40,529 nt of DNA from Kitasatospora phosalacinea (GTDB lineage: Bacteria > Actinomycetota > Actinomycetes > Streptomycetales > Streptomycetaceae). Positions 11,315 to 22,081 of the stretch are shown here, in pieces. The stretch covers positions 1 through 40,529 of the forward strand of contig NZ_JNWZ01000063.1 of the NCBI RefSeq assembly GCF_000716545.1, written 5' to 3'. The notes under the pieces are model-generated. The model was not told where the DNA came from and did no database searches. It was given only the letters and a program-made list of their open reading frames with translations. The position numbers and the translations under genes are program-made. The stretch's first letter is position 1. The number at the start of each line of letters is the position of its first letter.

Positions 11315-12286
11315 ATGCCCGCGCCCGCACGCCGGACCTTCCTGGCCCTCGGGGCGCTCGCCGGGCTCCAGTCGCTCACCGGCTGCACGGGCGGGCACCC
11401 CGCGCAGCCCGCGCGACCGCAGGCCGAGGACCCGGACCGCCCGCTGCGGCTGCGTCAACTCGCCGCCACCGACGCCCTGCTGGCCGACTACGACGCCGTC
11501 CTCGCCGCGGGCCCCGCCGACGCCGACCGGCTCGGCGCCCTGCGCGAGGACCTCCTCCAGCACCGCGAGGCGCTCGCCCGGACACCGCCCCCGCCGTCCC
11601 CGTCGGCGTCGGCGTCCCCCGCCGCCGCGGCCGCCTCCCCCTCCACCGCCGCCCGGACCTCCGCCGACCTCGCCGCCGCCGAACTGCGCACCGCCGACCT
11701 GCGGCTGGCCGACCTCGCCGCGGCCTCCCCCGGCCTGGCCCGGACCCTCGCCTCGGTCGCCGCCTCCGGCGCGGCCCACGCGGCGGCCCTCGGCGACACC
11801 ACCGCCCCGCCCTCCCCCGCACCCTCCGCTTCGGCTTCGGCTTCGTCCTCGTCCTCGCCCGGCCCGCTCCCCGCCGCCGACGCCGAGGCCCTGCAGACGG
11901 CGCTCGCCGCCGAGCACGCGGCCGTCTACGGCTACGGCGTGGTCGGCGCGTTCCTCCCCGCCGGGCCCCAGCGGGAGGACGCCCGGGGCGCGTACGCCGC
12001 GCACCAGGCCCGCCGGGACGGCTGGCAGCGCCTGCTCACCGCCGGCGGCGCCTCCCCCACCGCCGCGGCCGCCGGCTACCGCCTCCCCTTCCAGGTCAAG
12101 GACGCCCCGACCGCCGCCCGGTTGGCCGCCCACCTGGAGACCCAGCTCACCGCCGCCTACGCCGACCTGGCCGCCACCCCCGCCCTCCGCGCGCAGGCCG
12201 CCGCCGCCCTGCGCGAATCCGCCCTCCGCGCCGCCCACTGGGGCGCCGACCTCCCCGCCCTCCCGGGCCTCGCCGTGGAGCAGTGA
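11315..12286 (+). CDS. Tat-type lipoprotein with ferritin-like (DUF4439) domain
   Basis: 323 residues. The N terminus has a twin-arginine motif (RRTFLALG) and a lipobox LTGC (Cys near residue 24), so export by Tat and lipid anchoring on the outer face of the membrane are likely. The C-terminal part (about 195-320) has ALQTALAAEHAAVYGYGVVGAF and AHQARRDGWQRLLTAGGA, typical of the DUF4439 ferritin-like four-helix domain; whether it binds metal is not known. Two Ser/Pro/Ala-rich stretches separate the helices. GGAG lies five bases before the ATG. The function is unknown. Confidence 0.82.
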   Translation: MPAPARRTFLALGALAGLQSLTGCTGGHPAQPARPQAEDPDRPLRLRQLAATDALLADYDAVLAAGPADADRLGALREDLLQHREALARTPPPPSPSASASPAAAAASPSTAARTSADLAAAELRTADLRLADLAAASPGLARTLASVAASGAAHAAALGDTTAPPSPAPSASASASSSSSPGPLPAADAEALQTALAAEHAAVYGYGVVGAFLPAGPQREDARGAYAAHQARRDGWQRLLTAGGASPTAAAAGYRLPFQVKDAPTAARLAAHLETQLTAAYADLAATPALRAQAAAALRESALRAAHWGADLPALPGLAVEQ

Positions 12287-12364
12287 GGCCCCCCGGACCA
12301 GAACGGCGGGAGGCGGGACCGGGGCCCCGCCGCTGCCCGGGCCCCTGGATCCGCCCCGGCCCCG

Positions 12365-12370
12365 GATAAT
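12365..12370 (+). promoter_or_regulatory. -10 element for a leaderless transcript
   Basis: GATAAT ends seven bases before the ATG at 12378, placing the expected transcription start at or next to the A of the start codon. No ribosome binding site exists upstream of that gene, which supports leaderless translation. No clear -35 is seen. Confidence 0.5.
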
Positions 12371-12377
12371 CGCTCCC

Positions 12378-13277
12378 ATGGCACAACCTGCGCAGTTCGA
12401 CATCCCCCCGCGCCTCGTCGAGTCGGTGCGGGCGGAGGGCACCCCGGCCGGACGGTCCTGGCTGGCGGAGCTGCCCGGGCTGGCCGCACGACGGCTGGCC
12501 GACTGGGGCCTGGTGCCGGAGCGGGTCGTGGAGCCGGGCGGCCGGAGCAGCCTGGTGCTGCACGCGCACCGGGCCGACGACCTGGCACCCGTGGCGCTGA
12601 AGCTCTCCCGGCCGTCCGCCGAGGCGGCCGCGCTGCGGGTGTGGGCGGGCCGGGGGGCGGTGCTGCTGCTGGACGAGGCCGACGGGGCGCTGCTGCTGGA
12701 GCGCCTGCACGGGCAGATCCCGCTGCGTTCGCTGGCGGAGCCGAAGGCGATGCTGGAGGCGACCAGCCTGCTGCGCCGGCTGTGGGTCGAGGTGCCCGCG
12801 GGGCACCCGTTCCCGACCCTGGCGGAGCACGCCGGGCGGCTCGCGGAACGGCTCGCCGAGCGCCGCTCGCTGCCGCCCGCCGCCGACGCCGGTCCGCTGG
12901 TGGACGAGGCGCTGGAGGCGACGGCGCTGGCGGCGGACGGCGGCGGGTGGCTGCTGCACGGGGAGTTCCAGCACGGCCGGGTGCTGGCGGCGGACCGTTC
13001 GCCGTGGCTCGCGGTGGCGCCGCGCCCGCTGGTCGGCGACCGGGCGTACGACCTGGCGGGCCTGGTGCTAGACCGGCTGGACACCCTGGCCGCCGCCCCG
13101 GGCCCGCGCGGGGAGGCCAGGCGCCGGGTGTCCCGGCTCGCGGAGGCGGTGGAGCTGCCCGCCGACCGGGTCCGGGCCTGGACGCTGCTGCGGGCGGTGG
13201 ACACCGCGCTGGCGGCGTTCGCGGCGGGCGACGCCGCGACGGCCGAGCTCCATCTGGAGTTCGCCGCCTGGCTGTGA
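12378..13277 (+). CDS. Aminoglycoside phosphotransferase-like protein, probably catalytically inactive
   Basis: 299 residues with the fold pattern of the APH/hydroxyurea kinase family: Lys75 in VALKLS, LLLERLHG near residue 105, then LLHGEFQHGRVL at 192-203 and LAVAPRPLVGDRAYDLAGLV at 211-230. Active members have HGDxHxxN and an aspartate in LAIDPKP. Here these read HGE, Arg201 in place of Asn, and Ala214 in place of the metal-binding Asp. It therefore looks like a conserved pseudokinase, not a resistance enzyme. It probably has a leaderless mRNA. The next gene, a GNAT, follows after 49 bases with its own -10. Confidence 0.75.
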   Translation: MAQPAQFDIPPRLVESVRAEGTPAGRSWLAELPGLAARRLADWGLVPERVVEPGGRSSLVLHAHRADDLAPVALKLSRPSAEAAALRVWAGRGAVLLLDEADGALLLERLHGQIPLRSLAEPKAMLEATSLLRRLWVEVPAGHPFPTLAEHAGRLAERLAERRSLPPAADAGPLVDEALEATALAADGGGWLLHGEFQHGRVLAADRSPWLAVAPRPLVGDRAYDLAGLVLDRLDTLAAAPGPRGEARRRVSRLAEAVELPADRVRAWTLLRAVDTALAAFAAGDAATAELHLEFAAWL

Positions 13278-13312
13278 GGCCGGGGCGCTCGGCCGTCCGT
13301 GGCGGCAGGTAG

Positions 13313-13318
13313 TAACGT
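13313..13318 (+). promoter_or_regulatory. -10 element for a leaderless transcript
   Basis: TAACGT (TANNNT type) ends eight bases before the ATG at 13327, which lacks a ribosome binding site. The geometry predicts transcription starting at the start codon. Confidence 0.5.
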
Positions 13319-13326
13319 CCCGCTTC

Positions 13327-13878
13327 ATGGAGCAGCACACCGGGGTGACGATCGAGGCCATCGACCTGGCGGCGTGGGCGCCCGCCGTGCTGGAGGTCCA
13401 GGCGGTCGCGTTCGGCCTGGCACCGCACGAGGTGGCGGTGCGGCTGCCGATCGTGGGGCGGCACGCGATGCAGCCGGGGGTGGTGGCGCTGGGCGCGATG
13501 GCGCGGGGGCGGCTGGTGGGGTTCGGGTACGGGATGCCGAACCAGCGGACGCACTGGTGGTCGACGGTGATCGAGCCGTACCTGGCGGCGCGCGGTCACG
13601 AGGGCTGGCTGGACGGCGTGTTCGCGGTGACCGAGCTGCACGTGCTGCCGGAGTTCCAGGGCCTGGGGGTGGGCACCCGGCTGATCCGCACCCTGTGCGG
13701 GCACTCGGGCCTGGACCGGTCGATCCTGTCGGCGATCGACGCGGAGACCCCGGCCCGCCGGCTCTACCGCTCGCTGGGCTACCGGGACTTGGCCGCGGCG
13801 GTGCGCTTCCCGAACACGGCCCGCCCGTACGCGGTGATGGGCGCGCACCTGCCGCTGCGCGACCCGGCGCAGCGCTGA
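13327..13878 (+). CDS. GNAT family acetyltransferase
   Basis: 183 residues. A GNAT domain fills the C-terminal two thirds: VTELHVLPEFQGLGVGTRLIRTL near residues 100-120 is the beta4/acetyl-CoA loop (QGLGVG), and AETPARRLYRSLGYRDL near 140-156 is the usual end of the fold. The substrate is unknown. It ends seven bases before the stop of the convergent GNAT gene, leaving no room for a terminator outside coding sequence. Confidence 0.85.
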   Translation: MEQHTGVTIEAIDLAAWAPAVLEVQAVAFGLAPHEVAVRLPIVGRHAMQPGVVALGAMARGRLVGFGYGMPNQRTHWWSTVIEPYLAARGHEGWLDGVFAVTELHVLPEFQGLGVGTRLIRTLCGHSGLDRSILSAIDAETPARRLYRSLGYRDLAAAVRFPNTARPYAVMGAHLPLRDPAQR

Positions 13879-13885
13879 CGGCCGG

Positions 13886-14779
13886 TCAGAACAGCACGCT
13901 CATGAACGCGCCGACCTCGCGGAAGCCGACCCGGCGGTAGGCGGCGCGGGCCCGGACGTTGAAGTCGTTGACGTACAACGAGACGACGGGGGCGACCTCG
14001 GCCAGCGCGGTGTTGACGACGGCGGCCATGCCGGTCTCGGAGAGCCGCTTGCCGCGGTGCTCGGGGGCGACCCAGACGCCCTGGATCTGGCAGGCGCTCG
14101 CGGTGACGGCGCCGATCTCGGCCTTGAAGACGACCTTGCCGTCCTCGTCGAAGCGGGCGAACGAGCGTCCGCCGGAGACCAGTTCGGCGACCCGGGCCTG
14201 GTAGAGCAGCCCGCCGTCGCCGGCCAGCGGGGAGATGCCGACCTCCTCGGTGAACATGGCCACGCAGGCGGGCATCAGCGCCTCGATCTCGGTGCGGCCG
14301 ACCCGGCGCACCAGCGGGTCGGGCCCGATCTCGGTGACGGGCGTGGAGGTGGCCATCAGCGGCTGGTGGGCGCGGACGTCGCGGGCCGGGCCCCAGGAGC
14401 GCTCCAGCAGCGCCCAGAGCATGGCGGTGGCCTCGGCGGGGCCGACGATGGAGGAGCAGCGGCGGCCCTGCCGTCGGGCGCGTTCGGCGAAGGCCCGGAC
14501 GGCCTCGGGGCCGGCGCCCACCGGGACGAGGTTGGCGCCGGCGTAGCAGAGCGCGTCGAGCCGGCCGTGGGCGTCGTACCAGCCCCACATCTCGCCGCCG
14601 AGCCGCCAGGGGTCGAGGCCGACGGCCTCCACCCGGGTGGCGACGAAGGCGTTGGCGACCGGGTCGCGCTGCAGCACCTCCAGTGCGTCGTCGAGGTCGG
14701 GGGCCTCCAGCACGCGGGTGGCGGCGAGCGCCCGGGCGGCCTGGAAGGGGCCGGGCAGCATCACACCTCGGTCGAGCAC
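13886..14779 (-). CDS. GNAT acetyltransferase with N-terminal DUF4081
   Basis: 297 residues from the GTG at 14779. The N-terminal half (RVLEAPDLDDALEVLQRDPVANAF... DPWRLGGEMWGWYD) matches DUF4081, found ahead of GNAT domains in Actinobacteria. The C-terminal half has IQGVWVAPEHRGKRLSETGMAAVV and SLYVNDFNVRARAAYRRVGF, a standard GNAT core. The GTG is chosen because GAGAGG lies seven bases upstream; an in-frame start at 14812 would lie within a hairpin. It follows ispG in the same direction, so it probably belongs to the dxr operon tail. The substrate is not known. Confidence 0.85.
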   Translation of the reverse strand: MLDRGVMLPGPFQAARALAATRVLEAPDLDDALEVLQRDPVANAFVATRVEAVGLDPWRLGGEMWGWYDAHGRLDALCYAGANLVPVGAGPEAVRAFAERARRQGRRCSSIVGPAEATAMLWALLERSWGPARDVRAHQPLMATSTPVTEIGPDPLVRRVGRTEIEALMPACVAMFTEEVGISPLAGDGGLLYQARVAELVSGGRSFARFDEDGKVVFKAEIGAVTASACQIQGVWVAPEHRGKRLSETGMAAVVNTALAEVAPVVSLYVNDFNVRARAAYRRVGFREVGAFMSVLF

Positions 14780-14797
14780 GGGGGCACCTCTCGAACG

Positions 14798-14827
14798 GGC
14801 GGGGCCGCCCACCAGGGCGGCCCCGCC
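14798..14827 (-). terminator. Hairpin between ispG and the DUF4081-GNAT gene
   Basis: GGCGGGGCCGCCC (14798-14810) and its exact complement (14815-14827) form a 13-bp stem with a 4-nt loop, 16 bases after the ispG stop. There is no U-tract. It may end or attenuate the isoprenoid operon. Confidence 0.6.
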
Positions 14828-14842
14828 GGGGGTTTCAGACCG

Positions 14843-16003
<1,161 letters not shown>

Positions 16004-16085
16004 GTGCGCAGTTTTTTCCTCTGGAGAGGTTCGGTGAGTCGGGGCGCTCACGCGGTGGCGGGGGCGCCCGGCGTCCAACGGTACG

Positions 16086-16119
16086 CCACGGCCGGGTGGC
16101 GGAGCACACCCGGCCGTGG
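16086..16119 (-). terminator. Hairpin between the site-2 protease gene and ispG
   Basis: CCACGGCCGGGTG (16086-16098) pairs perfectly with 16107-16119 across an 8-nt loop, 12 bases past the protease stop. It has 13 base pairs and no U-tract, so it is a possible partial terminator within the dxr-ispG operon. Confidence 0.6.
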
Positions 16120-16130
16120 GTGGCGCGCGG

Positions 16131-17438
16131 TCAGTTGATGCGCACCGGGTTGACGATGTCGGCGGCCATCACGAGGCCGGTGAAGCAGATGAAGATCCCG
16201 GCCACCACGTAGGCCAGCGGCATCAGCCGGGCCACGTCGAACGGCCCGGGGTCGGGCCGGCGCAGCACCCGGGCGGCGGTGCGGCGCACCGACTCCCACA
16301 GCGCGCCGGCGATGTGGCCGCCGTCCAGGGGCAGCAGCGGCAGCATGTTGAACAGGAACAGCATCAGGTTGATCCCGGCCAGCAGCTGCACCGAGAAGGC
16401 GAGCCGCTGGGTGGCGGGCAGGTCCATCGAGAACACGTCGCCGCCGAGCCGGGCGGCGCCGACCATGCCGATCGGCGAGTCGGTGTCGCGGGGGGCCCCG
16501 TCGACCACGGCGTGCCACAGGCCGGGGATCTTGCCCGGCAGCTGGGTCAGCGACTCGACGCTGTGCCGGACCATCGTCCCCATCTGGTCGGCGCTCTCGC
16601 CGAGCGTCATGTGGTGCACGCCGGTGGCGGGGGTGATGCCGAGGAAGCCGGCGTCGACGGTCCGCCCTTTGATCGGGTTGTTGTCCTCGTCGTACGCCTG
16701 GAGCGTGTTGGTCTTGATGTCGGCGCGCAGCGTCTGCTCCTCGCCGCCCCGGTGCCGGACCTGGATGTCGACCTGCTTGCCCGCGGAGTCCCGGATCAGG
16801 TTCTGCAGCTGCGGGTAGTCGTGGATCGGGACGCCGCCGAAGGTGAGCACGGTGTCGCCGGCCCGCAGGCCCGCCAGGTTGGCCGGGGACTTCTCGGCGT
16901 CCGGCGCGCAGTCGTCGGTCTTGGCGCTGACCGGGACGACGCACTCGCTGACCTCCTGCACGGTCGGCACGGCCCGCTGCACGCCGATGCCCATGAACAG
17001 GGCGAGGAACAGCCCGATCGCCAGGACCAGGTTCATGCCCGGGCCGGCGAACATCACGATGACGCGCTTCCACGGCTTGCGGGTGTAGAACAGCCGGGTC
17101 TCGTCGCCGGGCTGCAGTTCCTCGTAGGAGGCGGCCCGGGCGTCCTCGATCATGCTCCGCCAGGGCGAGGAGGACCGCTTCGTCAGCCGGCCGTCCGCGC
17201 CGGGCGGGAACATGCCGATCATCCGGATGTAGCCGCCGAACGGGACGGCCTTGAGGCCGTACTCGGTCTCGCCGCGCTTGGTCGACCAGATGGTCCTGCC
17301 GAAGCCGACCATGTACTGCGGCACCCGGATGCCGAACAGCTTCGCGGTGGAGAGGTGGCCGAGCTCGTGCCAGGCGATCGAGAAGAGCAGCCCGACCACG
17401 AAGATCAGGACGCCCAGCACCCACATCAGCTTGTCCAC
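16131..17438 (-). CDS. M50 site-2 protease (RseP/RIP family)
   Basis: 435 residues. These membrane metalloproteases cleave transmembrane segments, often of anti-sigma factors. The zinc motif HELGH is in the first membrane segment (about residue 24), a PDZ-like domain ([17 protein letters not shown]) lies in the middle, and the C-terminal [12 protein letters not shown] supplies the third zinc ligand. At least four membrane spans are visible. The GTG start at 17438 follows GGAGG with 7-nt spacing. It sits 19 bases downstream of dxr, the usual arrangement in Actinobacteria. The substrate in this organism is unknown. Confidence 0.93.
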   Translation of the reverse strand: MDKLMWVLGVLIFVVGLLFSIAWHELGHLSTAKLFGIRVPQYMVGFGRTIWSTKRGETEYGLKAVPFGGYIRMIGMFPPGADGRLTKRSSSPWRSMIEDARAASYEELQPGDETRLFYTRKPWKRVIVMFAGPGMNLVLAIGLFLALFMGIGVQRAVPTVQEVSECVVPVSAKTDDCAPDAEKSPANLAGLRAGDTVLTFGGVPIHDYPQLQNLIRDSAGKQVDIQVRHRGGEEQTLRADIKTNTLQAYDEDNNPIKGRTVDAGFLGITPATGVHHMTLGESADQMGTMVRHSVESLTQLPGKIPGLWHAVVDGAPRDTDSPIGMVGAARLGGDVFSMDLPATQRLAFSVQLLAGINLMLFLFNMLPLLPLDGGHIAGALWESVRRTAARVLRRPDPGPFDVARLMPLAYVVAGIFICFTGLVMAADIVNPVRIN

Positions 17439-17457
17439 CGCGTCGCCTCCGTCGTAC

Positions 17458-18687
17458 CTAACCTGCCGCCAGTTCCCGGGCCCGCGCGCGGGCCCAGTGC
17501 TCAGCCTGGAGTACGTCCTCCACCGTGAGCGAAGTTCCCGCCGCCGGGGCGCCGTGTTCGGCGACCACCTTCGCCACAGTGTCCACGATTCCGGTGAAGG
17601 GCAGTGCGCCCTTCAGGAAAGCGTCCACACATTCCTCGTTGGCGGCGTTGAAGACCGCGGGGGCCGTCCCGCCGAGCGTACCCACCTCGCGGGCGAGCTC
17701 GACGGCCGGGAAGGCCTCGTCGTCGAGCGGGAAGAACTCCCAGGTCGCGGCCTTGGTCCAGTCGCAGCCGGGCGCCGCGTCGGGCACCCGGTCGGGCCAG
17801 CCGAGGCCCAGCGCGATCGGCATCCGCATGTCCGGCGGGCTCGCCTGGGCCAGCGTGGAGCCGTCCGTGAACTCCACCATCGAATGAACGACCGACTGCG
17901 GATGGACCACCACCTCGATCCGGTCGAAGGGCACGTCGTACAGCAGGTGCGCCTCGATCACCTCCAGGCCCTTGTTCACCAGGGTCGCCGAGTTGATCGT
18001 CACCACCGGGCCCATCGCCCAGGTCGGGTGCGCCAGCGCCTCGGCGGGGGTGACGCCCGCCAGCTGCTCGCGGGTGCGGGTGCGGAACGGGCCGCCGCTG
18101 GCCGTCACCACCAGCTTGCGGACCTCGGCGCGGGTGCCGCCGGCCAGCGCCTGGAACAGCGCGGCGTGCTCGGAGTCCACCGGCACGATCTGGCCGGGCC
18201 GGGCGGCCGCCTTGACCAGCGGGCCGCCGACGATCAGCGACTCCTTGTTGGCCAGCACCAGCACCCGGCCGGCCCGCAGCGCGGCCAGCGTCGGGGCCAG
18301 GCCGATCGAGCCGGTGATGCCGTTGAGCACCGAGTGGCACTCCAGGGCGGCCAGCTCGGTGGCCGCCTCCGGGCCCGCCAGCACCCGCGGCAGCGGGGCG
18401 CCGCCGGCCTTCGCGGCCAGCGCCTCGCGCAGCGGCCGCTCGGCGGCCGGGTCGGCCACCGCGACGGTGTGCACGCCGAGCGCGACGGCCTGCTCGGCGA
18501 GCAGTCCCACCCGGCCGCCGGCCGCGGACAGCGCGACCACCCGGAACCGGTCGGGGTTGCGGAGCACCACGTCGATGGCCTGGGTGCCGATCGAACCGGT
18601 GGAGCCCAGGATGACCAACTCCCGGGGGCCGTCCGGGTCCTGGACCGCCGGGGTGAAGCGCGAGTGCGGATGGGCGAGCGAGTTCAT
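17458..18687 (-). CDS. dxr: 1-deoxy-D-xylulose-5-phosphate reductoisomerase
   Basis: 409 residues. Dxr converts DXP to MEP with NADPH, the committed step of the MEP isoprenoid pathway. The NADPH motif [15 protein letters not shown] is near residue 26; [11 protein letters not shown] and [13 protein letters not shown] are family signatures of the catalytic domain. The start is the ATG at 18687 ([11 protein letters not shown]); there is no good ribosome binding site, and a -10-like CACAAT just upstream leaves open a leaderless start. The upstream aldehyde dehydrogenase ends with its own terminator hairpin, so dxr likely has its own promoter. Confidence 0.95.
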   Translation of the reverse strand: MNSLAHPHSRFTPAVQDPDGPRELVILGSTGSIGTQAIDVVLRNPDRFRVVALSAAGGRVGLLAEQAVALGVHTVAVADPAAERPLREALAAKAGGAPLPRVLAGPEAATELAALECHSVLNGITGSIGLAPTLAALRAGRVLVLANKESLIVGGPLVKAAARPGQIVPVDSEHAALFQALAGGTRAEVRKLVVTASGGPFRTRTREQLAGVTPAEALAHPTWAMGPVVTINSATLVNKGLEVIEAHLLYDVPFDRIEVVVHPQSVVHSMVEFTDGSTLAQASPPDMRMPIALGLGWPDRVPDAAPGCDWTKAATWEFFPLDDEAFPAVELAREVGTLGGTAPAVFNAANEECVDAFLKGALPFTGIVDTVAKVVAEHGAPAAGTSLTVEDVLQAEHWARARARELAAG

Positions 18688-18732
18688 GCCCCCATTGTGT
18701 CCTGCCGCCGGGCCCGTCCCGGCTCCGACGAG

Positions 18733-18775
18733 CCGGTGCCCCGCCGCCGCGACGGGCGCGACGACGGGGCACCGG
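18733..18775 (-). terminator. Terminator hairpin of the aldehyde dehydrogenase gene
   Basis: CCGGTGCCCCG (18733-18743) pairs with CGGGGCACCGG (18765-18775), 11 bp, with a structured 21-nt loop. It begins 17 bases after the dehydrogenase stop and lies before dxr. Confidence 0.65.
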
Positions 18776-18791
18776 GGGCCGTGCGGGGGCC

Positions 18792-20234
18792 TCAGAGGTC
18801 GAGGCCGGTGAGGACCAGCACCTTCTCGAAGGTGAAGTCGTCCATCGCGTAGCGCACGCCCTCGCGGCCCACGCCGGAGTCCTTCACGCCGCCGTAGGGC
18901 ATCTGGTCGGCCCGGTAGGACGGCGCGTCGCCGATCACCACACCGCCGACCTCCAGTTCCCGGTGGGCCCGGAAGGCGGTCTGCACGTCGTGCGTGAACA
19001 CGCCCGCCTGCAGGCCGAACGCCGAGTCGTTGACCGCGGCGAACGCCTCCTCGGTGCCCTCCACCCGGTGCAGCGACAGCACCGGGCCGAACACCTCGGC
19101 CGTGGCCAGGATGGCGTCCGCGGGCAGCTCGGCCAGCACGGTCGGCGCGTACGCGGCGCCGTCCCGGCCACCGCCGGTCAGCACCTTCGCGCCCTTGGCG
19201 ACCGCGTCCTCGACCCAGGACTCGACGCGCTTGGCCGCGTTCTCGTCCACCAGCGGGCCGACGTCGGTGGCCTCGTCGTACGGGTCGCCGGTGACCTGCG
19301 CCCGGACCTTCTCGACGACCTTCTCCACCAGGCGGTCGTAGACGCTCGCGTCGGCGATCACCCGCTGCACCGAGATGCAGGACTGGCCGCCCTGGTAGTT
19401 GGCGAACAGCGCGATCCGGCTCGCCGCCCAGTCGAGGTCCGCCTCGGAGTTCCAGTCCGCCAGCACCACGGCCGCGGCGTTGCCGCCGAGCTCCAGGGTG
19501 ACGTGCTTGCGCGGCACCGAGTCCATGATCTGGTAGCCGACCTTGTCCGAGCCGGTGAACGAGATCACCGGCAGGCGCTTGTCCTGCACCAGGGCCGGCA
19601 TCTTGGCGTTCTCCACCGGCAGCACGCTCCAGGAGCCGGCCGGCAGGTCGGTCTCGGCCAGGATCTCGCCCAGCACCAGGGCGGACAGCGGGGTGGCCGG
19701 GGCGGGCTTCAGGATGATCGGCGCGCCCACCGCGATCGCCGGGGCCACCTTGTGCGCCACCAGGTTCAGCGGGAAGTTGAACGGGGCGATGCCCAGCACC
19801 GCGCCGCGCGGGAAGCGCCGCACGATCGCGTACCGGCCGGTGCCGCCCGGGTCGGTGTCCAGCCGCATGGTCTCGCCGTTGGTGCGGCGGGCCTCCTCGG
19901 CGGCCCAGCGGAACACCGACACGGCCCGGCCGACCTCGCCGCGCGCCCACTTGATCGGCTTGCCGTTCTCCGCGGTGATCAGCTTGGCGATCTCCTCGGT
20001 GCGCTCCGCCAGCCGCTTGGCGACGTGGTCCAGCGCCCCCGCCCGCTGGTGCGCCGGGGTCGCGGCGAACACCGGCACCGCGGCGGCGGCCGCCGCCACC
20101 GCCTCCTCCACCTGCGCGTCCGTCGGCACGCCGACCGTCGCCACCAGGCTGCCGTCGTGCGGGTGGCGCACCTCGAACGCCGTCTCGCCGCTCGCCCGCC
20201 GCCCGGCCAGCCAGAACTCATGAGTGGTGGTCAC
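18792..20234 (-). CDS. NAD(P)-dependent aldehyde dehydrogenase
   Basis: 480 residues. Family residues are in place: the cofactor region [38 protein letters not shown], catalytic Glu in LELGGNAA, nucleophilic Cys in [11 protein letters not shown], and the C-terminal [14 protein letters not shown]. The start is the GTG at 20234 ([11 protein letters not shown]); AGGGAAGGGG lies about 11 bases upstream. A PucR-type regulator follows upstream and gabT is nearby, so it may oxidise succinate semialdehyde or another aminotransferase-derived aldehyde. That specificity is inference only. Confidence 0.9.
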   Translation of the reverse strand: MTTTHEFWLAGRRASGETAFEVRHPHDGSLVATVGVPTDAQVEEAVAAAAAAVPVFAATPAHQRAGALDHVAKRLAERTEEIAKLITAENGKPIKWARGEVGRAVSVFRWAAEEARRTNGETMRLDTDPGGTGRYAIVRRFPRGAVLGIAPFNFPLNLVAHKVAPAIAVGAPIILKPAPATPLSALVLGEILAETDLPAGSWSVLPVENAKMPALVQDKRLPVISFTGSDKVGYQIMDSVPRKHVTLELGGNAAAVVLADWNSEADLDWAASRIALFANYQGGQSCISVQRVIADASVYDRLVEKVVEKVRAQVTGDPYDEATDVGPLVDENAAKRVESWVEDAVAKGAKVLTGGGRDGAAYAPTVLAELPADAILATAEVFGPVLSLHRVEGTEEAFAAVNDSAFGLQAGVFTHDVQTAFRAHRELEVGGVVIGDAPSYRADQMPYGGVKDSGVGREGVRYAMDDFTFEKVLVLTGLDL

Positions 20235-20359
20235 GGTCGCACCGGCCCCTTCCCTCGAAAGACTTGTCGCCTTCACGGTAGGGGGCGCCGTCCGGGTTTC
20301 CGATTGGACGGACGGGACGAAACCGGTGGGCCGATTAGTACGCCGCGGACACGCCGCGG

Positions 20360-21925
20360 CTACTCCTCGCCGGACCTGAGCGCCAGCCACAGCTCCATCC
20401 GGACGTCGGTGTCGTCCAGCGAGCGCCCGAGCAGCTCCTCCACCCGCCGCATCCGGTAGCGCAGCGTGTGCCGGTGCACGCCCAGGTCGGCCGCGGCGGC
20501 GTCCCACTGGCCGTGCCGGGAGAGCCAGGCGCGCAGCGAGGCGACCAGGTCGCCGCGGGCGGTGCGGTCGTGCTCGCGCAGCGGGCGCAGCAGGCCCTCG
20601 GCGAAGGCGGTGACCGCCTCCTCGCCGAGCAGCGGCAGCAGCGAGCCGGCGCCGACCTCCTCGTGGTCGACGGTGCGGCGGCCGCCGCGCTGGGCCACCG
20701 CCAGGGCCCGCTCGGCCTGCGCCTGGGCGGTGCCGGCGTCCTCCAGGGCGGCGGGGGCGGAGACGCCCAGCGACAGGCCCTCGTGCTCCTCGACGGCGCC
20801 CAGGCAGGCCCGGTGCACCGAGCCGTTGTCCAGCGCGAGCACCGTCAGGCGCGGCCCGTGCGCGCCGTCCTCGCGGGCGACCAGCAGCTTCTCGCCGACC
20901 TTGCCGCCGGCGTTCTCGGCCCGGTCGGCGAGCTCGCCGAGCGCCTCCGCGGCCTCCGGGCCCGGCCCGGCGGCGGCGACCAGCACCCGGACGGTGCCCT
21001 CGGGCAGGCCGCCGAACAGCCCGGCGGCGACCTGCCGGGCGGTGCCGACCTCGCCGGCCAGCACCATCCGCAGCAGCGCGGCGCCCATCCGCTCCTCGGC
21101 CTGCCGCAGCTCGCGCGAGCGCTCCAGGGTGAGGGTGAGCAGCGCGACGGCCGCGTTCAGCACGTACCGCTCGGTCGGGGTGATCCGGTCCTCGGTGCCG
21201 ACCGCCAGGAAACCGCGCGGTCGGCGGTCGGCGCCCAGCGACTGGACGACGACGTAGTCCTCGTCCGCGGTGTCGATGGTGCCCGCCCGGCCCTGCAGCG
21301 CGGCGCTGGACGGGGCGGGGCGGCGGCGCAGCCGGTCGACCTCGGCGGCCAGCCGGCCGGCCCGGCGGGCGGCCCAGTCGGGGGCCACCGCGGACAGCGC
21401 GCCGGAGCCGTCGTACAGCGCCGCCCAGCCGCCCAGCCGGGCCGCCAGCCGGCGCACCACCGCGGTGGTGCCGTCCTTGCCGAGCGCGGCCCGGGTCAGC
21501 TCCTCCTGCGCCTCGAAGCTGGTGGTGACGGCCTCGTACTGCTCGGCGGCCAGCGCGGCCGAGACGGTCTTGGAGATCGCGATGAACGGCGTCGCCTCGG
21601 GCACCCGCAGCAGCGGCAGCCCGCGCTGGGCGGCGGCCTCCACCAGCGCCTGCGGCACCTCGCTGTGCGATAGGCCGACGCCCAGGCCGAGGCCGACCAC
21701 GCCCGCGTCGGCCAGCCGGTGGACGTACGCCTGCAGTCCGGCGGCGCCCTTGCCCAGCTTGATGCCGGTGGTGAGGAGCAGCTCGCCCCCCTCCAGGAAC
21801 GGGGTGGGGTCGTCCAGCTCACTGGTGTGCACCCAGCGGACCGGGCGTTCCAGGTGGTCCGCGCCGGCCAGCACCGTCAGGTGGAGCGCGCTGGTGCGGA
21901 CGACGGAGGCGAGAGTGGGGGGCAT
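20360..21925 (-). CDS. PucR family transcriptional regulator
   Basis: 521 residues. The N-terminal PucR domain (LASVVRTSALHLTVLAGADHLERPVRWVHTSELDDPTPFLEGGELLLTTG) is followed by a GGDEF-like/CdaR middle region and a C-terminal PucR-type HTH (AAADLGVHRHTLRYRMRRVEELLGRSLDD). Regulators of this class control purine, GABA or amine catabolism. Its position between an aldehyde dehydrogenase and gabT suggests control of those genes. Transcription probably starts near 21982 from a -10 at 21989-21994, beside an inverted repeat. Confidence 0.92.
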   Translation of the reverse strand: MPPTLASVVRTSALHLTVLAGADHLERPVRWVHTSELDDPTPFLEGGELLLTTGIKLGKGAAGLQAYVHRLADAGVVGLGLGVGLSHSEVPQALVEAAAQRGLPLLRVPEATPFIAISKTVSAALAAEQYEAVTTSFEAQEELTRAALGKDGTTAVVRRLAARLGGWAALYDGSGALSAVAPDWAARRAGRLAAEVDRLRRRPAPSSAALQGRAGTIDTADEDYVVVQSLGADRRPRGFLAVGTEDRITPTERYVLNAAVALLTLTLERSRELRQAEERMGAALLRMVLAGEVGTARQVAAGLFGGLPEGTVRVLVAAAGPGPEAAEALGELADRAENAGGKVGEKLLVAREDGAHGPRLTVLALDNGSVHRACLGAVEEHEGLSLGVSAPAALEDAGTAQAQAERALAVAQRGGRRTVDHEEVGAGSLLPLLGEEAVTAFAEGLLRPLREHDRTARGDLVASLRAWLSRHGQWDAAAADLGVHRHTLRYRMRRVEELLGRSLDDTDVRMELWLALRSGEE

Positions 21926-21988
21926 GGCACCTTCGGTGGTTCGACCTGGCCGCGCCGTTGCGGCCGGGCGAGTGAGGGATCTCTCCCC

Positions 21989-22015
21989 ATTATGTACGCT
22001 CCGGACAAGCCGGAG
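21989..22015 (-). promoter_or_regulatory. Probable pucR promoter with operator-like repeat
   Basis: On the minus strand a -10-like CATAAT (21989-21994) is preceded by the inverted repeat CTCCGG-ACAAG-CCGGAG (21999-22015). The repeat lies where a -35 contact or activator/repressor would sit, about 70-90 bases upstream of the pucR start, consistent with autoregulation. No canonical -35 is present. Confidence 0.4.
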
Positions 22016-22081
22016 TGCCGAAATCCGCCGGTCCGTAGCTTCCGTGACCCAATGCTGACCAGGGCCCGGCCTGACGGGGCC

